Part shown: positions 56,732 to 64,000 of the stretch, piece by piece
Layout of the letters: each line of letters starts with the position of its first letter
Position numbering within the stretch: position 1 is the stretch's first letter
Origin: Sphingobium indicum B90A
GTDB taxonomy: Bacteria; Pseudomonadota; Alphaproteobacteria; Sphingomonadales; Sphingomonadaceae
Assembly (NCBI RefSeq): GCF_000264945.2
Contig: NZ_CP013072.1
Location: 44,431 to 108,430, forward strand
Reading direction: 5' to 3'
Length of the DNA: 64,000 bases
The notes under the pieces: generated by a model
The model's database searches: none
Told to the model about the DNA's origin: nothing
What the model saw: only the letters and a program-made list of their open reading frames with translations
Program-made: the position numbers and the translations under genes

Positions 56732-57913
56732 ATGACCACGGAAATCATCCTCGCCCATCCCGTGCGCACCCCGATCGGCAGTTATAACGGCGCGTTGAAG
56801 GACGTGCCCGCCGCCGAACTGGGCGCCGTCGCCATCCGCGAAACCGTGCGCCGCGCCGGCCTCCCGGCGGAGGTCGTGGGGGCCGTCACCATGGGCAATG
56901 TGATCCAGGCGGGCAACGGCATGAACCCGGCGCGCCAGGCGGCGATCCATGCCGGGCTGCCCGTCTCGGTCCCGGCCCTCACCGTCAACCGGGTCTGCGG
57001 ATCGGGCGCGCAGGCCATCGTGAGCGCCGCGCAGGAGGTGCAGCTTGGCCTGCACGACGTCGCCGTCGCCGGCGGCATGGAGAATATGGACCGCGCCCCC
57101 TATCTGATGACCGGCGGCCGCTGGGGCTATCGCATGGGGGACGCGGCGATCATCGATTCCATGCTGCGCGACGGATTGAACGACGCCTTTTCCGGCCGGC
57201 ATTCGGGCTGGCATACGGAGGATCTGGTCACCCGATCCCAGATCTCGCGGGATGCGCAGGACCGCTGGGCCGAACGGTCGCAGAGCCGCTTCGCGCAGGC
57301 GCAGGCGGATGGGCGCTTCGACGCGGAGATCGCCCCCGTCACCGTGCAGGGCCGCAAGGGCGAGACCAGCTTCGCCCGCGACGAGGCGCCCCGCGCCGAC
57401 ACGACGCTGGAGGGCCTCGCCCGGCTGAAGCCCGCCTTCCGCCCGGACGGCACGATCACCGCCGGCAATGCCCCCGGCCTCAACAGCGGCGCGTCCGCCA
57501 TGCTGGTCGCCAGCCGCGCCTGGGCGGAGGCGAACGGGGTCGAACCGGCCGCGCGGATCGTCGCCCATGCGGTCGCGGCGATGGAGCCGGGCCTGTTCGG
57601 CCTGGCGCCCGTCCCCGCCGTGGTCAAGGCGGTCGAACGGGCGGGCTGGACGCTGCCGGACGTGGAGCGGTTCGAGATCAACGAGGCGTTCGCCGCCGTG
57701 CCGCTGGCGATCATCCAGGAACTTGGCCTGCCGGAGGACATCGTCAATGTGGAGGGCGGCGCCATCGCCCATGGCCACGCCATCGGCGCCACCGGCGCGG
57801 TGCTGACCACGCGGCTGCTGCATTCGATGAAGCGCGACGGCGTTCGCCGGGGCATCGTCACGCTGTGCATCGGCGGCGGACAGGGCATAGCGCTCGCGCT
57901 GGAAACGCTGTAA
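56732..57913 (+). CDS. Acetyl-CoA acetyltransferase (thiolase)
   Basis: 393 aa from the ATG at 56732. Thiolase signatures: the nucleophilic Cys in VNRVCGSGAQAIVSAAQEVQ, NEAFAAVPLAI, GGAIAHGHAIGATGA and the second Cys in VTLCIGGGQGIALALE. The biosynthetic/degradative PhaA/AtoB type. Condenses or cleaves acetoacetyl-CoA in the cytosol; likely fed by acetyl-CoA from the alcohol pathway or by fatty acid oxidation. Stop and next start overlap (TAATG), coupling it to a thioesterase. Upstream, 56530-56731 is the shared promoter region with the aldehyde dehydrogenase. Confidence 0.92.
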   Translation: MTTEIILAHPVRTPIGSYNGALKDVPAAELGAVAIRETVRRAGLPAEVVGAVTMGNVIQAGNGMNPARQAAIHAGLPVSVPALTVNRVCGSGAQAIVSAAQEVQLGLHDVAVAGGMENMDRAPYLMTGGRWGYRMGDAAIIDSMLRDGLNDAFSGRHSGWHTEDLVTRSQISRDAQDRWAERSQSRFAQAQADGRFDAEIAPVTVQGRKGETSFARDEAPRADTTLEGLARLKPAFRPDGTITAGNAPGLNSGASAMLVASRAWAEANGVEPAARIVAHAVAAMEPGLFGLAPVPAVVKAVERAGWTLPDVERFEINEAFAAVPLAIIQELGLPEDIVNVEGGAIAHGHAIGATGAVLTTRLLHSMKRDGVRRGIVTLCIGGGQGIALALETL

Positions 57914-58359
57914 TGGCCGCGCGGCTGCAGGGGCGGGGCATGAGCGGCCTCGACATGATCAGCGCGGTGGCGCGGGGCGACCTGCCCTATCCTCCCATGG
58001 CCGAGACGATACCGTTCCGGCTTCTTCCGCCGGAGATCGGCCGCATCGAACTGATGGCGACGCCGGAGGAGCGCTTCCTCAATCCCGGCGGCATCGTCCA
58101 TGGCGGCTGGGTGATGACGGTTCTCGATTCCGCCATGGGCCTGGCGGCCGTGACCATGCTGGAGGAAGGCGGCTTCGCCCCGACCCACGAAACCAGCGTC
58201 AAGTTCCTGAAGCCGATCCACGCCGACATCGGCCCCCTGCGGGTGATCGGCACCGTGATCTCGCGGGGCCGCTCCCTCATCGCCATGGAGGGGCGGATCA
58301 TCGGTCCGGGCGAGCGCATCTTCGCGCACGGCACGTCCACCTGCGTCGTGCCGCGCTGA
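57913..58359 (+). CDS. PaaI-type hotdog thioesterase
   Basis: 148 aa. The hotdog signature FLNPGGIVHGGWVMTVLDSA then MGLAA contains the conserved His-Gly-Gly and Asp of PaaI/acyl-CoA thioesterases; THETSVKFLKPIHADIGPLR follows. It hydrolyses acyl-CoA esters in the cytosol. The ATG overlaps the thiolase stop by one base, so it is co-translated. Convergent with the TetR gene. Confidence 0.85.
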   Translation: MAARLQGRGMSGLDMISAVARGDLPYPPMAETIPFRLLPPEIGRIELMATPEERFLNPGGIVHGGWVMTVLDSAMGLAAVTMLEEGGFAPTHETSVKFLKPIHADIGPLRVIGTVISRGRSLIAMEGRIIGPGERIFAHGTSTCVVPR

Positions 58360-58397
58360 ACGCGGGGCGGCGCGGGCGGGCGGCGGCGCCTTCCGGT

Positions 58398-59066
58398 TCA
58401 GGCGGCGGCTTCGGCCCTTTCGGCCGGCTTCGCCCCGGCCCGGCTCGCGGAGCGGCTGCGCAGGGGGATGCGGGTGTCCACGTCCGCGACGCCAAGCCGC
58501 TCCTTCACGGATTTCCGCGCCTTCTGGAGGATCTTCTCCGCCGCCTTGGGATCGGTCGTCATCCGCGCCATGACCAGCGCGCCCAGCGCTTCGGAGAAGG
58601 CCGCGTTCGCCGCTTCCGCCGGATCGCCGATCCCCGCCCGCTCCAGCAGCCGGGTCAGTCCGTCGACCAGCCCGCGCATGCCCCTGCTCAGCCGCCCCCG
58701 GCCATCCTCGGACAGATGCCCCAGTTCGCTGCTGAGCGAAGGGATGGGGCAGCCCGTCTCGGGATGGCCGCGATGGGCCATGGACAGGTAGCCGTCGAAG
58801 AATTTGGCGATCGCCGCGCGCGGGTCGCCGACATCCAGCAGGCCCAAAAACTCCTCATAGCGTTCATGGAACATATGCTCGACCGCATGGGCGACCAGAT
58901 CGTCCTTGGACGCGAAATGGGCATAGAAGCCGCCGACCGTCAGCCCGGCCGCCGACATCACATTGGCGACCGCGACCCTGTCGATGCCCTGGCAACGGAT
59001 CGCGCGCGAAGCCTCCTTCAGGATGCGCTCCCGCGTGCGCGCCTTATGTTCGCTGGGGTATCTCAT
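58398..59066 (-). CDS. TetR-family transcriptional regulator
   Basis: 222 aa from the ATG at 59066. The N-terminal HTH: RERILKEASRAIRCQGIDRV, ANVMSAAGLTVGGFYAHFAS then KDDLVAHAVEHMF. GLTVGGFYAHFASKDDL is the LmrA/YxaF-like form. The C-terminal ligand domain is ~130 residues with the common TGCPIPSLSSEL segment. The neighbours suggest control of the thiolase/thioesterase pair or of the secreted GH16 gene. The 355-bp gap to 59421 has no gene; no clear operator was seen. Confidence 0.88.
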   Translation of the reverse strand: MRYPSEHKARTRERILKEASRAIRCQGIDRVAVANVMSAAGLTVGGFYAHFASKDDLVAHAVEHMFHERYEEFLGLLDVGDPRAAIAKFFDGYLSMAHRGHPETGCPIPSLSSELGHLSEDGRGRLSRGMRGLVDGLTRLLERAGIGDPAEAANAAFSEALGALVMARMTTDPKAAEKILQKARKSVKERLGVADVDTRIPLRSRSASRAGAKPAERAEAAA

Positions 59067-59421
59067 GCATCGTTCCACAACTGACCGGATCGCAACCGCC
59101 TGCGGCAGGAACGGCACGGCACTGCCGGGGGGCTGCTTGCGACCAAGATAATATTATGCCCGTCAGGTTCAAGCATTTTGATCCGGAAGGGCGCGCCGAT
59201 CCGGCCCCGATCCCGCCACGCGGGGGCGGCGGAACCCGGTCGGCGGGGGCCGCCATGCCGCCGCCCTTTTCACGGGCGTGAAAATCCATTATATTCAATG
59301 CTGTAGCGAACGAATCCGCACCAACCATCTTGTGAACCCGCAACGGCGCCGGGGCAATCCGCCGTGCGGGAAGGAGGTTCAACACAGGCGGCACAGGGCC
59401 GCTCAACAACGGGGTCGTACC

Positions 59422-61002
59422 ATGCGCATTTTCTCTTTCCGCCCGCTTGCGGGCGCGTTGTTCGCGTGCGTGCTCATTTTCTGCATGAGCGAATGGGGCC
59501 TGTCCCTCACCGCCGACACGGAAAAGATCTCCGCGCCCGCGGCGGAAGACCGGCCGGGCATCGCCCCCATCCTCGCCAGGGGCTTTTTCGGCCGGACGGG
59601 CGGCCCGTCGCCGCGGATCGACTTCTCCCGCCCCTCGCCCAGCCCCTGGACCACGGCGCTCGGCAGCAGCAATCCCGCCGCCCTCTTTCCCGCCGCCCCG
59701 GCCGCCGCGCCGACCGGCGGACCGGCCTGGGGCGGGGCCGGGAAGATGGCGACGGCCAGCACCATGGCATCCCTTTCCGCCGCCGCCCTTTCCGCCAACG
59801 GGCAGGCCACCGACTTCGCCAATTTCGACTTCGCCGGCGGCACCCGCTATCCCGAACTGGCGACGGCCTCGGTCGGCCCGGCCTTCTACCGCCCCGGATC
59901 GACCGTCGCCTATGTGCCGATCTCGCTCGACCGGCCGACGCCCAACACCGTCATCGCCCGCGTCATGACGGAGGATGGCCCCGGCCTGGTCCGCGGCGTC
60001 GCGGGCGTCAATTATCAGAGCATCTACAAATCGGTGATCTTCCGCCCCGGCGACCCGCTGACCAAGACGGTCTCCGTCCCGATCCTGCTCGGCGTGCCGC
60101 AGGCCGACTTCATCGTCCGCTTCGTCGAAGCCCCCTGGGGCGGCAGGATGGGCACCGACCGCGCCTTCGTCCAATGCGATTTCCAGCAGGAACCGACGGC
60201 GGAACAGGTGGCGGGCCGCGAACCGCGCATCTTCCAGCCCACGGGGACGCTCCAGTGGAAGATGAGCCGGGAGACGCTCAAATGGTCCGACGCCGGCCAT
60301 GACAAGGCCTGGTCGACCAAGCTGCCCAACGGCCGTTCGCAACCGGGCAATCAGGAAACCGGCATCTATCTCGACGGCTGGGTCTATCGCGACTATGGCA
60401 TAGAGGCGCCGCTCCGCTACACCGACGAGGGGCTGGTCATGCACACGCAGAAGCTGAGGCAGCCCATAGCCTGGGACGGCGTCCCCTATGATTATGGCGC
60501 GGTCGTGCTCAGCGGCCACAACACCCGCCCGGTCCAGATCGGCTACGGCCAATATGAATTCACCGCCAAAATGCCCAACCGGCGCGGTTCCTGGCCCGCC
60601 TTCTGGCTGATCTCCACCGCCGGATGGCCGCCGGAAATCGACATTTACGAAGGCTTCGGCTTCGAAAGCTGGTGGGATTTCGACCGCTACACCGCCAACA
60701 CGCTGCACGGCGGCGCCAACATCACCCGCACCTTCCAGCAGGGCGTGTTCATGAACACGGACGAGATCTACGGCATCGGCGGCTTCACGACGGGCTTCCA
60801 CAGCTTCGCCGTCGACATCCAGCCCGACTATATCACCTGGTTCATCGACGGGAAGGAAACCTATCAGGCGGTCAACCCCTTCGCCGGCTTCCGCTGGTAC
60901 CCGATCATGAACGTCGCGGTGAAGACCACCGGCGACTATGCGGACGGCACCGGCGACATGATCGTCAAGGATGTGCGCATCTATTCCGACGGCGGCCAAT
61001 AA
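59422..61002 (+). CDS. Secreted glycoside hydrolase family 16 protein with Calx-beta-like domain
   Basis: 526 aa from the ATG at 59422. The N-terminal hydrophobic segment (LAGALFACVLIFCMSEWG) is a signal peptide or anchor. A Pro/Ala-rich linker (about 35-125) is followed by a beta-sandwich with VAYVPISLDRPTPNTVIARV and IFRPGDPLTKTVSVPILLGV, resembling Calx-beta repeats. The C-terminal ~280 residues are GH16: GQYEFTAKMPNRRGSWPAFW and the catalytic EIDIYEGFGF (E-I-D-x-x-E). GH16 enzymes cleave beta-glucans or other extracellular polysaccharides. No exopolysaccharide gene is nearby. Its target could be the cell's own capsule or an external polymer. Confidence 0.85.
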   Translation: MRIFSFRPLAGALFACVLIFCMSEWGLSLTADTEKISAPAAEDRPGIAPILARGFFGRTGGPSPRIDFSRPSPSPWTTALGSSNPAALFPAAPAAAPTGGPAWGGAGKMATASTMASLSAAALSANGQATDFANFDFAGGTRYPELATASVGPAFYRPGSTVAYVPISLDRPTPNTVIARVMTEDGPGLVRGVAGVNYQSIYKSVIFRPGDPLTKTVSVPILLGVPQADFIVRFVEAPWGGRMGTDRAFVQCDFQQEPTAEQVAGREPRIFQPTGTLQWKMSRETLKWSDAGHDKAWSTKLPNGRSQPGNQETGIYLDGWVYRDYGIEAPLRYTDEGLVMHTQKLRQPIAWDGVPYDYGAVVLSGHNTRPVQIGYGQYEFTAKMPNRRGSWPAFWLISTAGWPPEIDIYEGFGFESWWDFDRYTANTLHGGANITRTFQQGVFMNTDEIYGIGGFTTGFHSFAVDIQPDYITWFIDGKETYQAVNPFAGFRWYPIMNVAVKTTGDYADGTGDMIVKDVRIYSDGGQ

Positions 61003-61017
61003 GCCGCCCCATCCCAT

Positions 61018-61072
61018 TCCTCCCCATGCTTGCATGGGGAGGGGGACCATGCGAAGCATGGTGGAGGGGAAA
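61018..61072 (-). repeat. Two-hairpin intergenic repeat, inverted copy with compensatory changes
   Basis: Read on the minus strand: CCCCTCCACCATGC-TTC-GCA then TGGTCCCCCT, then CTCCCCATGCAAGCATGGGG. The first stem is ACCATGC/GCATGGT instead of ACCACCGCC/GGCGGCGGT, so both sides changed together. Confidence 0.75.
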
Positions 61073-61093
61073 ATGCGCAGGTCATGCCCCTTT

Positions 61094-61150
61094 CCCCTCC
61101 ACCACCGCTTTCAGCGGCGGTCCCCCTCCCCCATCTCCCAATGGGGAGGA
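61094..61150 (+). repeat. Two-hairpin intergenic repeat, copy 3
   Basis: ACCACCGC-TTTCA-GCGGCGGT then CTCCCCCATCTCCCAATGGGGAG. With the inverted copy it fills most of the 331-bp gap between the GH16 and parA genes; no gene is seen in 61003-61333. Confidence 0.75.
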
Positions 61151-61333
61151 TGAGGAAGCCCCGTCGATCATCCCGGCAATATGGTCGCGGACAGCCGCCG
61201 CTTACCCGGCAAAACGACTTTCGGGCGAAGCATCCTGCGCCCTCCGCATCCCAACTCCCCTTCATTTGCCAATTTGAACAATTTATGCCAATACTGTCCC
61301 AAACATGCTTCAACTTTGCGCATGAGGGCTGGA

Positions 61334-62530
61334 ATGAACGCAGTGGTTACCCAGATCGGCGATCTGGCGGAAGCCGGCGAAAAGATGGTCGAACGCCTGC
61401 GGCGCAAGGCTTTCCTGCCGGATAGCCGCAAGGAACTCAACATCCGCTTCGGCATAGCGGAGGCCGCGCAACTGCTTGGCTGCTCCACGAATCGCATTCG
61501 CATGGCGGAGGAGGACGGGCGTCTTCCCCCTGCCCCGCCGACCGAAAATGGCCGCCGCCCCGGCTACAAGGTCGAGGAACTGCTGAACATGCGGCAGGTG
61601 CTGGGCGCCTCGCCCGAACGCGCCCCGCTGGACGTGCCCGCCATCATCGCGGTGCAGAATTTCAAGGGCGGCGTCGGCAAGTCGACCGTCACCACCCATC
61701 TCGCCCATTATTTCGCGGTGCAGGGCTATCGCGTCCTCGTCGTCGACTGCGACAGCCAGGCGACGACCACCACGCTGTTCGGCTTCAACCCGCATTTCAA
61801 CATCCAGCGGGAAGAGACGCTCTACCCCTATCTTTCGATCGACCCGACCCAGGTCGACCTGCTCTACGCGGTCAAGCATACCGCCTGGCCCAATGTCGAC
61901 CTCATCCCGTCCAATCTCGAACTGTTCGACGTGGAATATGAGCTGGCGGCGGCGGGCAGCGACGGCGGCTCCGTCCTCGCGGCGCGCTTCCGCAAGCTGA
62001 AACAGGGCCTCATGGACCTTGCCCGCCATTATGACGTGGTGCTGCTCGATCCGCCCCCGGCGCTGGGCACGATCAGCCTCGCGGTGATGCAGGCGGCCAA
62101 TGCGCTGCTGGTGCCGCTGGCCGCGACCACGCCCGACTTCTGCTCGACCGTCCAGTTCCTTTCGATGATGGACCAGGTGATCGGCCAGTTGCAGCAGGCG
62201 GGGATAGAGGTGGACTATCAGTTCGTCCGCCTGCTCTGCTCCAAATTCGACAGCAACGACCCCAGCCATTCGATGGTCCGCGCCATCATGGAGCAGAGCT
62301 TCGGCCCCGCCCTCCTCCCCATCCCGATCCTCGACAGCGCGGAGATCAGCCATGCCGCGCTGCGCATGATGACCGTCTATGAACTGGAAAAGCCGATCGG
62401 CACGCCGCGCACCCACAAGCGCTGCCGCGCCAATCTGGACGAGGCCATGGGCCAGATCGAGGCGCTGGTGCGCCAGGGCTGGGGCCGCGTCGCCCCGGCG
62501 CGGGAAGAGGACATCGTCAATGCGGCATGA
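61334..62530 (+). CDS. parA: ParA/RepA-type partition ATPase with N-terminal HTH
   Basis: 398 aa from the ATG at 61334. Residues ~35-95 form a MerR-like helix-turn-helix (FGIAEAAQLLGCSTNRIRMA), used by plasmid-type ParA/RepA to bind the operon promoter. The deviant Walker A is NFKGGVGKSTVTTHLAHYFA, with Walker A' VDCDSQATTTTLFG and Walker B VVLLDPPPALGTISLAV. The size and HTH fit type Ia plasmid or secondary-chromosome ParA rather than the chromosomal kind. It drives segregation with ParB 62 bp downstream. Confidence 0.93.
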   Translation: MNAVVTQIGDLAEAGEKMVERLRRKAFLPDSRKELNIRFGIAEAAQLLGCSTNRIRMAEEDGRLPPAPPTENGRRPGYKVEELLNMRQVLGASPERAPLDVPAIIAVQNFKGGVGKSTVTTHLAHYFAVQGYRVLVVDCDSQATTTTLFGFNPHFNIQREETLYPYLSIDPTQVDLLYAVKHTAWPNVDLIPSNLELFDVEYELAAAGSDGGSVLAARFRKLKQGLMDLARHYDVVLLDPPPALGTISLAVMQAANALLVPLAATTPDFCSTVQFLSMMDQVIGQLQQAGIEVDYQFVRLLCSKFDSNDPSHSMVRAIMEQSFGPALLPIPILDSAEISHAALRMMTVYELEKPIGTPRTHKRCRANLDEAMGQIEALVRQGWGRVAPAREEDIVNAA

Positions 62531-62544
62531 ATGGCCCTATCCGC

Positions 62545-62563
62545 ATGTTCCCTATATGTTCCC
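62545..62563 (+). promoter_or_regulatory. Direct repeats in the parA-parB gap
   Basis: ATGTTCCC occurs at 62545 and 62556, 11 bp apart (one helical turn), in the 62-bp gap. This could be an operator for the HTH domain of ParA. Confidence 0.4.
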
Positions 62564-62592
62564 GTTGTCCGAAGTGATCGAGGGGGAATGTC

Positions 62593-63684
62593 ATGGCGCG
62601 TAAGCAATCCGACTATCTGGCCGCCCTGCTCTCCGACGAGCCGGAAGCGGCGGCGCCCCCGGCCGTGGAGCGGGAAGAGGCCCGCGCGCCGGCGCCGTCC
62701 CCCTCCCCTGCCCCCGCCCCGCCCCGGCAGGACCGGGCGCGCGGCACCACCCTGCTCGGCCGCGAATCCGCCCTCGCCCGCCTCGCTTCGGGCGAGGTGC
62801 GGCAGGTCACGCAATTGCTGCTCGATCCGGCCAGGGTCCGCATCTGGACCGGCAATGCCCGCCATTACGCCCATCTCAATGAGGAAAATTGCCGCGAACT
62901 GATCGACTCGATCATCGCGGAGGGCGGGCAGAAGGTTCCCGCCGTGGTCCGCCGCATAGAGGGCGACCCGGACCATGATTATGAGGTCATTGCGGGCACC
63001 CGCCGTCACTGGTCGATCAGCTGGCTGCGCGCCAACAGCTATTCCGACATGATGTTCGTGGCGCAGGTCGCCCAGCTCGACGACGAGGCCGCCTTCCGCC
63101 TCGCCGACCTCGAAAACCGGGCGCGCAAGGACGTGTCGGACCTGGAACGGGCGCGCAACTATGCCGATGCGCTCAAGGCCCATTATGGCAGCCACCTGAC
63201 GCGCATGGCCGAACGGCTGAAACTCTCCAAGGGCTGGCTCAGCAAGATGATCAAGGTCGCGGGCATCGAGGACGCGGTGATCGACGCCTTCGCCTCGCCC
63301 GCCGACGTGCAGTTGAAGCCCGCTTATGCGCTGGCCCAGTCGCTCGACGACCCGAAGGGCGCGCCCGCCATCCGGGCCGAGGCGAACCGCCTCGCCTCCG
63401 AACAGCGCGCCCTGCGGACGGCGGGGGCCGCGCCCATAGCGGCGGCGGACGTGCTGAAACGCCTGCTCGACGCCCCCCGCGCTGCCCGGTCCGCCCCCAG
63501 GGAGGAACCCTTCACCTGGACCACCCGCTATGGCCGCCCTGCGCTCACGGTGCAGTCGGTCAACCGCCAGGGCATCACCATCCGCCTCCACGCAGGGTCG
63601 GGCGCCGACATGGAAACCCTCGCCACGGCGCTGCGCGACACGCTTGAACATCTCGAACGGCAGGGCATGGGGCTGCAACGCTGA
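62593..63684 (+). CDS. parB: ParB/RepB-type partition protein
   Basis: 363 aa. The N-terminal ~70 residues are Ala/Pro-rich and flexible. The ParB/Srx CTPase domain includes NCRELIDSIIAEGGQKVPAV then YEVIAGTRRHWSISWLRAN (the G-x-R-R-x-x-A/S motif of CTP-binding ParB). LENRARKDVSDLERARNYAD leads to the HTH MAERLKLSKGWLSKMIKVAG. The C-terminal part is a dimerisation region. GGGGGAATGTC precedes the ATG. It binds parS sites, here probably the two palindromes 70-140 bp downstream. Confidence 0.93.
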   Translation: MARKQSDYLAALLSDEPEAAAPPAVEREEARAPAPSPSPAPAPPRQDRARGTTLLGRESALARLASGEVRQVTQLLLDPARVRIWTGNARHYAHLNEENCRELIDSIIAEGGQKVPAVVRRIEGDPDHDYEVIAGTRRHWSISWLRANSYSDMMFVAQVAQLDDEAAFRLADLENRARKDVSDLERARNYADALKAHYGSHLTRMAERLKLSKGWLSKMIKVAGIEDAVIDAFASPADVQLKPAYALAQSLDDPKGAPAIRAEANRLASEQRALRTAGAAPIAAADVLKRLLDAPRAARSAPREEPFTWTTRYGRPALTVQSVNRQGITIRLHAGSGADMETLATALRDTLEHLERQGMGLQR

Positions 63685-63752
63685 TGACAGGGAGGGGGCA
63701 CAGCATGGGAAAGGAACGGCCGGCCCCGACCGCGCCATTCCCCCTGCCCCGC

Positions 63753-63768
63753 GTTTCCCCGGGGAAAC
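63753..63768. promoter_or_regulatory. parS: parS-like palindrome 1
   Basis: GTTTCCCCGGGGAAAC, a perfect 16-bp palindrome 69 bp after parB. It shares the GTT...AAC ends of known parS sites. Confidence 0.75.
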
Positions 63769-63811
63769 GACACCCCTCCCCCCGCGCCGATGCACGAAAA
63801 GCATCCCTCCC

Positions 63812-63827
63812 GTTTCCCCGGGGAAAC
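63812..63827. promoter_or_regulatory. parS: parS-like palindrome 2
   Basis: Identical to the palindrome at 63753, 59 bp away centre to centre. The rest of 63685-64000 is GC-rich with no convincing gene; a replication initiator may follow outside the window. Confidence 0.75.
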
Positions 63828-64000
63828 ACCCGCACCCCCTCGCCCCTGCACCCCCCACCAGGCCCCATCCCGGCCCATCCCGCCCGCCGATTCCAAACCC
63901 TCGCTCACTCGCCGAGACGTTCATGGAATAGCCCCCACGACGCCCCGCTCTCCTCCGCCGCAACACGTCCCAGGCTGCCGCTCATCTCCAGGATCCACCC

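Overview
The window is high-GC alphaproteobacterial DNA that most resembles a sphingomonad such as Sphingobium or Sphingomonas. This is inferred from several TonB receptors, a FadL porin, an intact IS6100, a CYP153-like P450 and short palindromic intergenic repeats. The right end carries a ParA/ParB partition pair followed by two identical 16-bp parS-like palindromes. The window may therefore sit beside the origin of a secondary chromosome or megaplasmid. No rRNA, tRNA or CRISPR was seen.

Layout. 1-3.4 kb: a DUF2182 membrane protein and a usp-fixL-fixJ operon, all broken by single-base deletions in short homopolymers. 3.5-7.3 kb: a small conserved gene, a Fur-like site, and a siderophore-type TonB receptor (one frameshift) overlapping a PepSY membrane protein. 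7.3-12.1 kb: a metallophosphoesterase/nucleotidyltransferase pair, mmsA with a divergent LysR regulator, and a small methyltransferase. 12.2-17.1 kb: the sulfate assimilation operon cysD-cysNC-cysQ and a divergent LuxR regulator. 17.1-18.8 kb: hemN behind an FNR-type box. 19-23.5 kb: FadL porin, then IS6100, which truncates a second TonB receptor.

23.6-29.7 kb: a CYP153-like P450, then a short LuxR-type protein, a LuxI-type acyl-homoserine lactone synthase, a dedicated acyl carrier protein, a cyclopropane-synthase-family methyltransferase and a fatty acyl-AMP ligase. The synthase, carrier and methyltransferase genes overlap. Together they look like a route for loading, modifying and releasing an unusual acyl chain as a homoserine-lactone signal. 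This is the strongest candidate for an undescribed system.

30.6-56.5 kb: an alcohol-oxidation island. It has a PQQ alcohol dehydrogenase with the extra Asp of lanthanide enzymes, a PedF-type cytochrome c, a XoxJ-like binding protein, the quinoprotein accessory set (SoxYZ-like carrier, zinc hydrolase, CXXCW protein, beta-propeller), pseudoazurin, a porin, a TonB receptor, acetyl-CoA synthetase, an ExaC-type aldehyde dehydrogenase with DUF779, a FIST protein/hybrid kinase pair and a NarL-type response regulator. Six of its promoters share a motif close to CCCAAGGNCCAATNG. katG, a GNAT acetyltransferase and a YbaK-like deacylase lie inside the island.

56.7-61 kb: thiolase, hotdog thioesterase, TetR regulator and a secreted GH16-family protein. 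61.3-64 kb: parA, parB and the parS-like sites. Repeat families include a TA-flanked MITE, a two-hairpin element with compensatory changes, and two larger inverted-repeat elements.
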